64,000 nucleotides of DNA from Hyphomonas chukchiensis (GCF_000682695.1 NZ_AWFG01000030.1:176121-240120); one strand, 5' to 3'; positions 43,315-53,015 are shown, counted from the stretch's first letter. Numbers and translations: made by a program. The notes: generated from the letters alone by a model not told the origin.

Positions 43315-44484
43315 ATGCCTGATACATTTACCCCGACAGACACGCTCGCCAATGCCCGCGCACTGGCGCCTGAACTCGCCGCCCGCGCCGCTGAGATGGA
43401 AGAGGTGCGCCGCCTGCCGGCAGACCTCGCTGCGAAGATGGCCAAGGCGGGCCTGTTCCGCATGGTCACGCCCAAAAGCTTTGGGGGGCGTGAGCTCACG
43501 CCCCGCGAAATCGTTGAGGCTGTCGAGGCTGTCGCAACGGCCAATGCCAGTGCTGGCTGGTGCGCGATGATCGGCGCCACGACAGCGCTGAACGCCGCCT
43601 ATATGGAGCCGGCCACGGCGAGCGCGATCTATTCCGATCCTGACATCATTACCGGCGGCGTCTTCGCGCCCATGGGCAAGGCCGTGGACCACGGCGACCA
43701 TTACCGCGTCTCCGGCCGCTGGCAGTGGGGCTCGGGCTCGGCCAATTGCACATGGCTCTGCGGCGGCTGCACGGTTTGGGAAAACGGCGAGATGAAGCGC
43801 CTTCCCAGCGGCGCGCCGGATGCGCGAATGATGGTCTTCCCGGCGAGCGAGGCGACCCTGCTCGACACATGGCATGTCATGGGCCTCAAGGGCACAGGCT
43901 CAGGCGATTTCGAGGTGAAGGACATCATCGTTCCCAAGGCGCAGTCCGTTTCGCTGATGGTCGACGAGCCCCACGAGACGGGTGGCCTGTTCAAGTTCCC
44001 GGCCTTCGGCCTCCTGTCGCTTGGCGTATCCTCTGTTGCGCTCGGCAATGCGCGCGGCGCGCTGGATGCCTTCGCTGCGCTGGCGACAACCAAGAAATCC
44101 CAAGGCTCGTCCAAGACGCTGGCCGAGCGCCAGACCATGCAGGCCGAGTTTGCCAAGTGCGAAGCAGCCTGGCGCGCCGCCCGCGCCTATCTCTTCGATG
44201 AAATCGACCAGACATGGGCCGTGGCGACAGGGGAGGGCGCCATCCCCATGGAGCGCCGCGCGGCGCTGCGCATGGCCTGCACCCACATGACGCGCACCGG
44301 CGCCGACATCTGCCGCACGCTCTACGATCTCGGCGGCGGCGCGGCCCTGTTCGAATCCTCAGACCTGCAGCGCCACTTCCGCGACAGCCACGCCATCACG
44401 CAACATATCGTGACCGCCCCTTCGACATGGGAACTGACCGGGCGCATCCTGTTCGGCCTGCCCACCGATGGCGGCATGGTCTAA
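43315..44484 (+). CDS. acyl-CoA dehydrogenase-like flavin monooxygenase
   Basis: This 389-residue protein has the acyl-CoA dehydrogenase fold but looks like the group D flavin monooxygenases (HpaB-C2/HsaA-like), which hydroxylate aromatics with reduced flavin. Marks are AKAGLFRMVTPKSFGG, ANASAGWCAMIG and SGRWQWGSGSANCTWLCGGC, the last a strand with Cys residues, and VMGLKGTGSGDFEV. A partner flavin reductase is needed by that group and none is adjacent. So an ordinary dehydrogenase role remains possible. Confidence 0.75.
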   Translation: MPDTFTPTDTLANARALAPELAARAAEMEEVRRLPADLAAKMAKAGLFRMVTPKSFGGRELTPREIVEAVEAVATANASAGWCAMIGATTALNAAYMEPATASAIYSDPDIITGGVFAPMGKAVDHGDHYRVSGRWQWGSGSANCTWLCGGCTVWENGEMKRLPSGAPDARMMVFPASEATLLDTWHVMGLKGTGSGDFEVKDIIVPKAQSVSLMVDEPHETGGLFKFPAFGLLSLGVSSVALGNARGALDAFAALATTKKSQGSSKTLAERQTMQAEFAKCEAAWRAARAYLFDEIDQTWAVATGEGAIPMERRAALRMACTHMTRTGADICRTLYDLGGGAALFESSDLQRHFRDSHAITQHIVTAPSTWELTGRILFGLPTDGGMV

Positions 44485-44599
44485 CGCGCAATCCCGAACT
44501 GCAAAATCCTGATAAATGTGACTGGTAAATTCTGCCGTGAAAGTGTCAGTTGTTGAAAACAAAAGCGCGCCATTGCGCGGGATATGAGAGGGAAGTTCC

Positions 44600-46405
44600 A
44601 TGAAAATTCACGGATTGATGATGGCCGCCTCGCTGGTGGCACTCGCCGCCACGGGCTGTACGAGCAAGATGGCCGGCCAGGAACCGGACCTCTATGTTGA
44701 ACTGCCCGCCCCCACGACCGACGTGCCGACACCGCCCCGCATCGACGCCGACCCAATGGCCATCGACACCAGCACGGCCTGGGGCGCCTATCTCTCCGAT
44801 TTCCTCGAGTCTTATTTCCCCGTCAATCCGGGTTTCGCCATCTACCAGGGCCGTCACGAATTCGACGGCCAGCTGCCTGACTGGTCGCCATCTGGCCTCC
44901 AGCTTGCCATCGACCAACGCCAGCAGGCGATCGCAGCAGCAGAAGCCCTAGATGACGCCGACCTCTCGGATAACGACAAGTATGAACGCAGCTACCTGAT
45001 CCACGTCCTGCAGGGCGAGCTCTTCTGGCTGACCGAAGCCGACTGGCCCCACAAGAATCCAAGCTTCTATGTCGGTGCGCTGGACCCGAACGTCTACATC
45101 GCCCGGCCCTATGCCGACGCTGAAACGCGCATGAAGGCCTTCATCAAATACGCGAAAGCGGTCCCCGCCGCCGCCAAGCAGATCGAGGCAAATCTCCAGA
45201 TGCCGCTGCCTGAAACCTATCTCAAATACGGTCAGGCAGGCTTTGGGGGCTTTGCGGAATATTATGGCGGCGACGCCAAGGCGGCCTTTGCTGACGTGAA
45301 GGACGAAGCCCTGCAGGCCGAGTTCGACGCCGCAACGGCCGAAGCGGCCGTCGCCATGCAGGCCCTGTCCGATCATATCGGCTCGGTCCCCGCCACCAAG
45401 GATGGTTACGCCCTCGGCGCCGGGAAATTCTCCGACATGGTCCGCCTCACCGAAGCGGTCGATATCCCGCTCGCCGAGCTGAAAGCCATTGGCGAGGCTG
45501 ACCTCAAACGCAACCAGGACGCCTTGAAAGAGGCCTGCACGGCCTATGCACCCGGCCTCTCGCTCGGCGACTGCATGGCCAAGATGGGGGCGAACAAGCC
45601 CGAGATCGGCCCGGTCGAGGAAGCGCGCGATCAGCTGCCCGAACTGCGTGCCTTCATCGAGGCAAACAATATCGTCACCATCCCCGGCACCGAGCAGGCC
45701 CTCGTTGAGGAATCCCCGCCCTATAACCGGCAGAACTCCGCCTATATCGACATTCCGGGACCCTACGAAAAAGGCCTGCCATCGGTCTATTACATCTCCC
45801 CGCCAGACCCTTCCTGGGACGAGGAAACCCGCAACGCCTATGTGCCCGGCAAGGAAGACTTGCTCTTCACCAGCGTGCACGAGGTCTGGCCCGGCCACTT
45901 CCTGAACTTCCTGCATTCGAACCGGTCTGAGTCCGTGCTCGGCAAGCTCTTCGTCGGCTATGCCTTTGCCGAGGGCTGGGCGCATTATGCCGAAGAGATG
46001 ATGTATGATGCGGGCCTGCACGATGGCGATGCGGAAACCCATGTCGGCCAGCTCTCGAATGCCCTGCTGCGCGACTGCCGCTATCTTTCCGCCATCGGCC
46101 TCCACGCTGAAGGCATGACCGTTGAGGAGAGCTACAACCTCTTCCGCAACGAATGCTACCAGGATCCGGGCAATGCCACGCAGCAAGCCGCTCGCGGTAC
46201 CTATGACCCGGCCTATCTCAACTACACGATGGGCAAGCTCATGATCCGCAAGTTGCGCGAGGACTGGACGGCGAAACACTTCCCCGACGATCCGCGTGCC
46301 GGCTGGCAGGCCTTCCACGACGAGTTCCTGTCCTATGGCGGCCCGCCTATCCCGCTCGTCCGCAAGGAAATGATGGAAGAGCCTGAAGTGAAGGCCGTCT
46401 TCTAG
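44600..46405 (+). CDS. DUF885 family lipoprotein (putative metallopeptidase)
   Basis: This 601-residue protein has a signal peptide with lipobox LAATGC, so it is probably a membrane-anchored lipoprotein. DUF885 proteins look like zinc peptidases; the HExxGH-like motif HEVWPGH (H427, E428) and a downstream GWAHYAEEM helix that would supply the third ligand are both present. Length is usual for the family (about 550-620). Substrate is unknown. AGGGAAG is a likely ribosome site. It is one of two lipoprotein peptidase-like genes in the window. Confidence 0.82.
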   Translation: MKIHGLMMAASLVALAATGCTSKMAGQEPDLYVELPAPTTDVPTPPRIDADPMAIDTSTAWGAYLSDFLESYFPVNPGFAIYQGRHEFDGQLPDWSPSGLQLAIDQRQQAIAAAEALDDADLSDNDKYERSYLIHVLQGELFWLTEADWPHKNPSFYVGALDPNVYIARPYADAETRMKAFIKYAKAVPAAAKQIEANLQMPLPETYLKYGQAGFGGFAEYYGGDAKAAFADVKDEALQAEFDAATAEAAVAMQALSDHIGSVPATKDGYALGAGKFSDMVRLTEAVDIPLAELKAIGEADLKRNQDALKEACTAYAPGLSLGDCMAKMGANKPEIGPVEEARDQLPELRAFIEANNIVTIPGTEQALVEESPPYNRQNSAYIDIPGPYEKGLPSVYYISPPDPSWDEETRNAYVPGKEDLLFTSVHEVWPGHFLNFLHSNRSESVLGKLFVGYAFAEGWAHYAEEMMYDAGLHDGDAETHVGQLSNALLRDCRYLSAIGLHAEGMTVEESYNLFRNECYQDPGNATQQAARGTYDPAYLNYTMGKLMIRKLREDWTAKHFPDDPRAGWQAFHDEFLSYGGPPIPLVRKEMMEEPEVKAVF

Positions 46406-46478
46406 CCAGCGAGCGGTCCTCTTGCGGCCTGTCATGCGCCTCGCCTAGGGTGCAGGCAGGCCGGTTGGGGGGCAGGGT

Positions 46479-47678
46479 TTGGGGACGTCACTCAATATCG
46501 GTATTGCAGGCGCCGGGATCGGCGGCCTCGCTGCGGCAGCGTTCCTCGCCCGTGAGGGCCACCGCGTCACGGTCTTCGACCAGTTCGAAACCGTTGGGCC
46601 TCTTGGCTCGGGCCTGATCCTTCAGGAGACAGGTCTCACCATTCTGGATGAGCTGGGCCTGCGCACAGAGGCCGAGGCGCTCGGCGCACCCATCCGGCGG
46701 CTCTATGGCCTGTCCCGCCGCTCAGGTCGTATCGTACTGGATGTACGCTATGGCTCTCTGCGACCGGCCCTGATCGGCATCTCGATCCAGAGACCTGCCC
46801 TGTTCAATCTGGTCCATAGTGCAGCAATGACTGCAGGCGCGCGGATCGCGTCGTCCACCCGCATCACGGCAGCCAATCCCAAAGATGCCGTCCTGGTCGA
46901 TGCCAGTGGCGCCACGCATGGCCCGTTCGACCTCATCGTAGATGCCCTCGGTGTACGCTCGGTACTCTCCACAACGCCGAGCCGTGAACTCCCCTATGGC
47001 GCTCTCTGGGCCACATTGCCCTGGCCTGCGACGGGGTTCCATGCCGATGCCCTTGAGCAACGCTATGAAGCGGCCAGCCGCATGGCCGGCGTGATGCCGT
47101 CAGGCCGTGCCGCAGCCGGAGCGCCCGACACAGCCACCTATTTTTGGTCCATTCGCGGCGACCAGCATGAGGCGTGGCGCGCTGCCCCGCTCACGCATTG
47201 GCGCGACGCCGCCCTCTCGCTTTGGCCCGAGACGGAATCCCTCCTCGCCTCCCTCCGGTCCCATGACGACCTGACCTTCGCCCGCTATCGCCACCGCACC
47301 CACTGGCCTGCCGTCGCGGGCCGCATGGTCCATCTCGGAGACAGCTGGCATGCGGCCAGTCCGCAGCTCGGGCAGGGGGCCAATATGGCCCTGCTGGATG
47401 CCTTTGCGCTCGCCCGCGCCCTCGGCCGCAAGACGGATGTTCGCGATGCCCTGGCCGATTATGCGAAGATGCGCGCGCTGCATGTGCGCCTGTTCCAGCT
47501 GATGAGTTTCCTGTTCACACCGGTCTACCAGTCGGACTCCCGGATCCTGCCGCTGATGCGCGACGGGTTCGCCGCGTCCGTCAGCCGCATCTGGCCAGCC
47601 CCCCAGATTCTGGCCGCGATGGTATCAGGCGGCCTCGGCGCGCCGCTCTGGCGGCTTGGCCTTAAGCCCGGCCGCTAG
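46479..47678 (+). CDS. FAD-dependent aromatic-ring hydroxylase-like oxidoreductase
   Basis: This 399-residue protein is a class A flavoprotein monooxygenase of the PHBH/UbiH type. The N-terminal dinucleotide fold has GAGIGG (11-16), and the GDSWHAASPQLGQGANMALLDA segment (GD motif, split here) is in the expected C-terminal place. The start is TTG at 46479; no ATG fits before the fold. Substrate could be a phenolic or ubiquinone precursor. It is convergent with mutM by four bases. ubiE and ubiB lie just beyond, but a Ubi role is inference. Confidence 0.78.
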   Translation: MGTSLNIGIAGAGIGGLAAAAFLAREGHRVTVFDQFETVGPLGSGLILQETGLTILDELGLRTEAEALGAPIRRLYGLSRRSGRIVLDVRYGSLRPALIGISIQRPALFNLVHSAAMTAGARIASSTRITAANPKDAVLVDASGATHGPFDLIVDALGVRSVLSTTPSRELPYGALWATLPWPATGFHADALEQRYEAASRMAGVMPSGRAAAGAPDTATYFWSIRGDQHEAWRAAPLTHWRDAALSLWPETESLLASLRSHDDLTFARYRHRTHWPAVAGRMVHLGDSWHAASPQLGQGANMALLDAFALARALGRKTDVRDALADYAKMRALHVRLFQLMSFLFTPVYQSDSRILPLMRDGFAASVSRIWPAPQILAAMVSGGLGAPLWRLGLKPGR

Positions 47679-48520
47679 CGCTGGCACGTCCCGCAATAAA
47701 AAGTCGACCGCCCGGACTGGACGATCCGCCGGATCGGCGCCCCGCACGCCTTGCAGGGCTTGTATTCGCGGTCATAGACATCGAACCGGTGCTGGAAATA
47801 GCCAAGCTCCCCGCTCGCATTGGCAAAGTCCGAGATCGACGATCCACCGGCATCGATCGCCTCGGCAATCACCTGGTTGATCGCTGGCGCCAGCCTCGCC
47901 GCGCGTTGGCCCGGAATGCTGGCGGCCTTGCGCTTGGGTGAAATACCCGCGCGGTAGAGCGCTTCGCACACATAGATGTTGCCGAGGCCTGCAATGACTG
48001 ACTGGTCGAGCAGCGCTGCCTTGATCGGTGTCGCCTTGCCCTTCAGGGCCGTGTCCAGATAGGCGGCGGAAAAGCCGTTCGACAATGGCTCCGGTCCCAT
48101 CGCCATCAGGCGCGGATAGGTGTCAAAGGTCGCCGCAGGCCACAGTTCCATAAACCCGAAACGGCGCGGGTCGTTATAGGTTACGGTCTGGCCGTCCTGC
48201 ATCCGGAACACGACATGGTCGTGGCGCGCATCATTGCCGGTCGGACGGTGGAAGTCAGCCGTTGCATTTCCGCCAACCGTGAACCGCCCCGTCATGCCGA
48301 GATGCATGACCAACACTTCGCCCGTCGACAGGTCCAGCGTCAGGAACTTTGCCCGCCGCCCCATGCGCTCAATGCGCGCGCCGCTCACGCGCTCGGCAAA
48401 CCGCTCAGGGAAGGGGAAACGCAGGTCGGCCCGGTTCTGCAGCAATGACTGGATGATCGCGCCCTCCATGACAGGGGCGAGTCCGCGGCGAACTGTCTCG
48501 ACTTCGGGTAATTCAGGCAT
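47675..48520 (-). CDS. mutM: formamidopyrimidine-DNA glycosylase (Fpg/MutM)
   Basis: This 281-residue base-excision enzyme removes 8-oxoguanine and related lesions. The N-terminal PELPEVETVRRGL carries the catalytic Pro2, followed by a helix-two-turn-helix with SVIAGLGNIYVCEAL. A C-terminal zinc finger has four cysteines (CKACG and YCGTC). Length is standard. It is divergent from ubiE across a short spacer; the mutM-ubiE-ubiB neighbourhood is common in alphaproteobacteria. Confidence 0.97.
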   Translation of the reverse strand: MPELPEVETVRRGLAPVMEGAIIQSLLQNRADLRFPFPERFAERVSGARIERMGRRAKFLTLDLSTGEVLVMHLGMTGRFTVGGNATADFHRPTGNDARHDHVVFRMQDGQTVTYNDPRRFGFMELWPAATFDTYPRLMAMGPEPLSNGFSAAYLDTALKGKATPIKAALLDQSVIAGLGNIYVCEALYRAGISPKRKAASIPGQRAARLAPAINQVIAEAIDAGGSSISDFANASGELGYFQHRFDVYDREYKPCKACGAPIRRIVQSGRSTFYCGTCQR

Positions 48521-48568
48521 TCTTATCGCATATAGCTTATGGCGGTTCAGGTAACTATGGTGGCGCGC

Positions 48569-49354
48569 ATGTCAGACGCAGAAACAGAGCGCAAGGTCTC
48601 CTTCGGTTTCGAGGAGGTGACGGAGTCCGAGAAGGTCGCCCGGGTGAAGGGCGTATTCCGCTCGGTCGCCTCGCGGTATGACCTGATGAACGATCTCATG
48701 TCCGCAGGCGTGCACCGCCTGTGGAAGCATGATGCCATGAACAAGGTGAACCCGCAGCCGGGCGAACGCCATCTCGATGTCGCCGGCGGCACGGGCGAAC
48801 TGGCCCGCGCTTTCCTTGAGCTCGCCGACAAGGCCGGCAAGCGGCGCGGCATTGATGCGAAAGCCACGGCCATCGTCTGCGATATCAATGATGCCATGCT
48901 GGAAGCCGGCAAGGCACGCGCCGACAATGCAAAATGGGATGGCCGGCTCGACTGGGTCTGCGCTGATGGGCAGAACCTGCCCTATCCCGACCGCAGCTTT
49001 GATGCTGTCACCGTGTCATTCGGTATTCGCAATTTTGCGGATCGGATTGCCGGCCTGAAAGAGTTCCGCCGCGTGCTGAAGCCGGGCGGCCGTCTTGGCG
49101 TGCTGGAGTTCAGCCACATGACAGCGCCTGCCCTGCAGGCGGCCTACGACACCTACAGCTACAATGTGATCCCGCGCCTCGGCAGCCTCGTCGCAGGCGA
49201 CCGGGAGAGCTACCAGTATCTCGTGGAATCCATCCGTCAGTTCCCGGATCAGGAAACTTTCCGGACAGAAATGGAAAACGCGGGATTCTCCCGCGTTTCC
49301 GTTACCAATTTTTCCGGTGGCATCGCCGCCCTGCACTTTGGCTGGGCGGTCTGA
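48569..49354 (+). CDS. ubiE: bifunctional demethylmenaquinone/2-methoxy-6-polyprenyl-benzoquinol methyltransferase UbiE
   Basis: This 261-residue SAM-dependent enzyme adds the C-methyl group in ubiquinone (and menaquinone) synthesis. It shows VFRSVASRYDLMNDLMSAGVHRLWK, seen here as two runs, HLDVAGGTGELARAF (SAM-binding) and VSFGIRNFADR. The frame is open from 48539; I chose the ATG at 48569 (MSDAETERK), though 48557 with AGGTAA upstream is an alternative. It is divergent from mutM, with ubiB on the same strand 260 bp downstream. Confidence 0.94.
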   Translation: MSDAETERKVSFGFEEVTESEKVARVKGVFRSVASRYDLMNDLMSAGVHRLWKHDAMNKVNPQPGERHLDVAGGTGELARAFLELADKAGKRRGIDAKATAIVCDINDAMLEAGKARADNAKWDGRLDWVCADGQNLPYPDRSFDAVTVSFGIRNFADRIAGLKEFRRVLKPGGRLGVLEFSHMTAPALQAAYDTYSYNVIPRLGSLVAGDRESYQYLVESIRQFPDQETFRTEMENAGFSRVSVTNFSGGIAALHFGWAV

Positions 49355-49365
49355 TGCGTGTCAGA

Positions 49366-49533
49366 CTAGTTCCCGTCGACCTTGATTCCATCGTCGCCGA
49401 CCGAGATTTCGAGGTCTGCATTGGCGCTGTTGTCCTGCGTGAAATAATAGATGCCGAAGCCAATCACGCCGACGAAGAGCGCGCCGACCAGAAAGTACAG
49501 AAAACCGTTGCCGTTTGTATTTGAACTAGCCAT
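49366..49533 (-). CDS. 55-residue single-pass membrane protein between ubiE and ubiB
   Basis: A 55-codon frame on the opposite strand lies between ubiE and ubiB. The ATG at 49533 has GGAAAGGG about nine bases upstream. The peptide has a polar N-terminus, one hydrophobic helix (GFLYFLVGALFVGVIGFGIY), then an acidic tail with DLEISVGDDGIKVDGN. The frame shows normal codon choice and no stop, so it looks real. I recognise no family. It would be transcribed toward ubiE. Confidence 0.6.
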   Translation of the reverse strand: MASSNTNGNGFLYFLVGALFVGVIGFGIYYFTQDNSANADLEISVGDDGIKVDGN

Positions 49534-49613
49534 GACAGGCCCTTTCCATTGTTGATCTCGCCTTCACAACGCCCCGGTCTGCGGGATGGTTCCCGCCCGG
49601 ACGGAACAGCCTG

Positions 49614-51143
49614 ATGGGCGCTGTATCTGACTATCTGCGCCTGATGCGCGCGGGCACGGCGCTCGCCCGTCATGACGTCATCCTGCCCGGCGCCTATCAG
49701 TCGCGCCTGCCACTGCCTGCGCGCGTAGCCGGGGGCATCCTGCGCATATTCAGTGGCGGTGCCCGTGGGCGCCCCGGCGAGCGCCTCGCCCGCGCCCTCG
49801 AAAAGCTCGGGCCCGCCTATATCAAGCTCGGCCAGTTCCTCGCGACGCGACCCGATGTGTTTGGCGCCGAAGTCACGATGGATCTCAGCCGCCTGAAGGA
49901 CAAGCTGCCGCCGTTTGACGTGAAGCTCGCCCGCGCGGCCCTCGTTAAGGAATTCGGCGCAGAAGAAGCCAATCGACTCTTCCCGGACCTCGGCAAGCCC
50001 ATCGCAGCGGCCTCCCTCGCGCAGGTTCACCGCATGGAGACGGCCAGCGGCCCGCTCGCGGTCAAGATCCTGCGCCCCGGCATCGAAGGCCAGCTATTGC
50101 GCGAACTTTCCGCCATGAAACGCGCGGCCCGCATGGTGGAAGGCGTCTCCGTCGAAAGCCGCCGCCTGAAGCCCGTCGCCTTCACCGAAACCATTTCCGC
50201 CGCCATGATGCGCGAAACAGACCTTCGCCTTGAAGCGGGCGGTGCCGACGAGATGCGCGCGCTCAGCGAAAAGAGCGGTTATTTCCAGGTCCCGCCCGTC
50301 GATTGGGACAGGACGGGCCGCCGTGTGCTCACCACGGGCTGGGTCGAGGGCATTCCGCTCACCCATCCCGATGCGCTTGCCAATCCGGCCATAGACCGCG
50401 TCGCCCTCGCCAATGACATCACGCGCGGCTTCCTCACCCATGCGATCGAGCATGGCGTCTTCCATGCAGACATGCACGAAGGCAACATCATCATCACGCC
50501 GGAAGGCAAGGTCGCGCTGGTCGATTTCGGCATCATCGGCCGCATCGGCATGACCGAACGCCGCTTCCTGGCCGAAATCCTCTGGGGCTTCCTGAAGCGC
50601 GACTACATGCGCATCGCCGAAGTCCACTTCGAGGCAGGCTATGTGCCGTCCACCCAATCGGTGGGTGACTTTGCGCAGGCCCTGCGCTCCATCGGCGAGC
50701 CCGTCCACGGCAAGCCCGCCGAGGAGGTCTCGATGGGCCGGGTCATCCTCCAGCTCTTCGATTATACCCAGACCTTCGGCATGGAGATGCGCCCGGAGCT
50801 GGTCCTGCTCCAGAAGACGATGGTGCAGGTCGAAGGCGTCGCCCGCGCCATTGATCCCGGGCACAATATCTGGACAGCGTCCGAGCCGGTCGTGGGTGGC
50901 TGGGTCCGGCGCAGTTTCGGCCCGGAAGGTGCCGCCCGCCTCATCAGCGGCAACCTCAAGGAAATCACCAACCGCCTCAAACGCCTGCCAGAGGTCATGG
51001 ACAGGTTCGAAGCGTCCCTTGATGAACCCGCGAACGGTCCGCCAACGGTCCGGCGTGCCCCCTTCGCGCCCTGGTGGGGCTGGTTCGGGCTGGTCATCAT
51101 TCTGGCCCTGATAGGCTATGGCAGTATCGTCGCCCTCGCCTGA
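49614..51143 (+). CDS. ubiB: ubiquinone biosynthesis protein UbiB (ABC1/ADCK kinase-like)
   Basis: This 509-residue protein belongs to the UbiB atypical kinase family needed for ubiquinone synthesis, probably as an ATPase. The family alanine-rich loop is in AAASLAQVHRM, the lysine in LAVKIL, and the catalytic segments HADMHEGNIII and ALVDFGIIGRIG follow. A C-terminal hydrophobic helix (WFGLVIILALIGYGSIV) anchors it. Length is standard. It is downstream of ubiE, separated by the antisense small ORF. Confidence 0.94.
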   Translation: MGAVSDYLRLMRAGTALARHDVILPGAYQSRLPLPARVAGGILRIFSGGARGRPGERLARALEKLGPAYIKLGQFLATRPDVFGAEVTMDLSRLKDKLPPFDVKLARAALVKEFGAEEANRLFPDLGKPIAAASLAQVHRMETASGPLAVKILRPGIEGQLLRELSAMKRAARMVEGVSVESRRLKPVAFTETISAAMMRETDLRLEAGGADEMRALSEKSGYFQVPPVDWDRTGRRVLTTGWVEGIPLTHPDALANPAIDRVALANDITRGFLTHAIEHGVFHADMHEGNIIITPEGKVALVDFGIIGRIGMTERRFLAEILWGFLKRDYMRIAEVHFEAGYVPSTQSVGDFAQALRSIGEPVHGKPAEEVSMGRVILQLFDYTQTFGMEMRPELVLLQKTMVQVEGVARAIDPGHNIWTASEPVVGGWVRRSFGPEGAARLISGNLKEITNRLKRLPEVMDRFEASLDEPANGPPTVRRAPFAPWWGWFGLVIILALIGYGSIVALA

Positions 51144-51245
51144 GGCGCCTGCTTTCGCCGTCACACTCCCGTGCCAGGTGTAAGCCCTTAATCTGTATTA
51201 ACGATTGGCCTACGCTTGCCCTGTCCGAGTCGGAAGGGGCGCGTC

Positions 51246-51656
51246 ATGAAGGCCATCCTGTTTGCTGTTGCAGGCATCGCACTGCTCGCCCCCACAGCCA
51301 CGGCCCGCGATAGCCTCATCCTGTCGGCGCCTTTCGAACAGGTGGGATACGTCCCCCAATCAGGCGCGGCCCCTGCGCGCGAACTGCAAGGCGGGCCGGG
51401 CCAATCCGGCGCGCATGTCTCCAGCCAGGCCCGGATCATCCGGGTCACGCCGCGCGAGCAAAAATCCGGCATTCGCATCTTCCGCGGCAGCGTCGTCACC
51501 GAACATGGCCGGTCACCGACCTGGAGCCTGGACACGGAATACGCCGGGAAGACCGTGATCCGGGTCAAGAAGCCCCCTCGGAATCCCTACAAGACGGTCA
51601 TTGTCTACACGCCCGGATCCGTCACACGCATCCGCCCGGACCGGTTTCCTGACTGA
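51246..51656 (+). CDS. secreted protein of unknown function
   Basis: This 136-residue protein starts with a signal peptide (MKAILFAVAGIALLAPTATA) likely cut after Ala20. The mature part is basic and rich in beta-type repeats (IRVTPREQKSGIRIFRGSVV, and a C-terminal KTVIVYTPGSVTRI). I recognise no family. I chose the ATG at 51246 because the signal peptide begins there. It lies between ubiB and coaBC and is followed by 102 bp with no clear gene. Confidence 0.65.
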   Translation: MKAILFAVAGIALLAPTATARDSLILSAPFEQVGYVPQSGAAPARELQGGPGQSGAHVSSQARIIRVTPREQKSGIRIFRGSVVTEHGRSPTWSLDTEYAGKTVIRVKKPPRNPYKTVIVYTPGSVTRIRPDRFPD

Positions 51657-51758
51657 AACCCTGCTGAATCTTTACCAGTCGCGGCGGTTTCACGGGCTTT
51701 TGTGGGGTTTCTGCAAGGATTTTGCGGTAAGACAGCGCCAGCAACCTATCTGAAGGCC

Positions 51759-52991
51759 ATGGAACAGAAACGCATTCTCCTCGTCATCGGCGGCGGCATC
51801 GCGGCCTATAAGAGCCTCGAGCTGATCCGCGAACTTGGCCGTCGCGGCATTGCCAGCCGCTGCATCGTGACCAAGGCCGGCCAGGAATTCGTCACGCCGC
51901 TTTCCGTCTCCGCGCTCTCCGGCGACAAGGCCTATACCGAACTGTTCGATCTCGATGAAGAAGCCGAGATGGGCCATATCCAGCTCTCGCGCTCGGCCGA
52001 TCTGGTCGTCGTCTGCCCCGCCACCGCAGACCTGATGGCCAAGGCCAATGCCGGCCTCGCCAATGATCTGGCCTCAACCATGCTGCTTGCCACGGACAAG
52101 CCTGTCCTGATGGTGCCCGCCATGAACGTGCGCATGTGGCAGCACGCGGCGACGATCCGCAATGTCGCCCAGCTGCGCGCTGATGGCGTCACAGTGATGG
52201 AGCCCGACGAAGGTGCCATGGCCTGCGGCGAGTTCGGTCCCGGTCGCCTGCCTGAAATTGGCGCCATCGTGGCTGAGATTGAAACCCAGCTGAATGGACA
52301 GGGGCAGGGGGCACTCTCCGGCGTCCATGCCCTCATTACCGCCGGCCCGACCCGCGAGCCGCTTGATCCGGTCCGCTACCTGTCCAATCATTCCTCGGGC
52401 CGTCAGGGCTATGCCATCGCTGCGGCACTGGCTGCGCAGGGCGCTGATGTGACGCTCGTCTCCGGCCCCGTCGCCCTCGCGCCCCCGCGCGGCGTTACGC
52501 TGGTGAAGATTGAGACCGCCCGCCAGATGCTCAAGGCCTGCGAGGACGCACTGCCTGCCGACGTGTTCATTTCCGTCGCCGCCGTTGCCGACTGGCGCCC
52601 CGCCCGCGCGGCCACCAAGAAGCTCAAGATCAAGGCGACGGATGCCGAAGCCCCGGCCATGGAACTGGCCGAAAACCCTGACATCCTCAAGACACTGTCC
52701 AACAAGCGCAAGAACCGCCCGCGCCTCGTCATCGGCTTTGCCGCCGAGACGCATGACGTCGAAGACTATGCCCGCGCCAAGCTCGCCCGGAAGGGCTGCG
52801 ACTGGATCGTCGCCAATGATGTCTCCGGCGATGTCATGGGCGGCGCCGAGAATGAAGTCGTGCTGATCACGCACGACCAGTCCGAACGCTGGCCCCGCAT
52901 GGGCAAGGAAGAGGTTGCCACCCGCCTCGCCCGCAAGATCGCGGCTGAACTCGGCGGCGATGATGGCGGCATCAAGCTCGCAGCCGAATAG
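51759..52991 (+). CDS. coaBC: bifunctional phosphopantothenoylcysteine decarboxylase/synthase CoaBC
   Basis: This 410-residue protein makes 4'-phosphopantetheine, a precursor of coenzyme A. The N-terminal CoaC half (about 1-185) has GGGIAAYKSLELI, a PAMNVRMWQ segment and the flavin-binding region. The C-terminal CoaB half (about 190-400) has ITAGPTREPLDPVRYLSNHSSG (in two runs) and AVADWRP. I chose the ATG at 51759, where similarity begins. dut lies 0.6 kb downstream, a common alphaproteobacterial grouping, with a GNAT gene between. Confidence 0.95.
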   Translation: MEQKRILLVIGGGIAAYKSLELIRELGRRGIASRCIVTKAGQEFVTPLSVSALSGDKAYTELFDLDEEAEMGHIQLSRSADLVVVCPATADLMAKANAGLANDLASTMLLATDKPVLMVPAMNVRMWQHAATIRNVAQLRADGVTVMEPDEGAMACGEFGPGRLPEIGAIVAEIETQLNGQGQGALSGVHALITAGPTREPLDPVRYLSNHSSGRQGYAIAAALAAQGADVTLVSGPVALAPPRGVTLVKIETARQMLKACEDALPADVFISVAAVADWRPARAATKKLKIKATDAEAPAMELAENPDILKTLSNKRKNRPRLVIGFAAETHDVEDYARAKLARKGCDWIVANDVSGDVMGGAENEVVLITHDQSERWPRMGKEEVATRLARKIAAELGGDDGGIKLAAE

Positions 52992-53015
52992 GGCCGTCTT
53001 GACAGCTTTGCCGCC

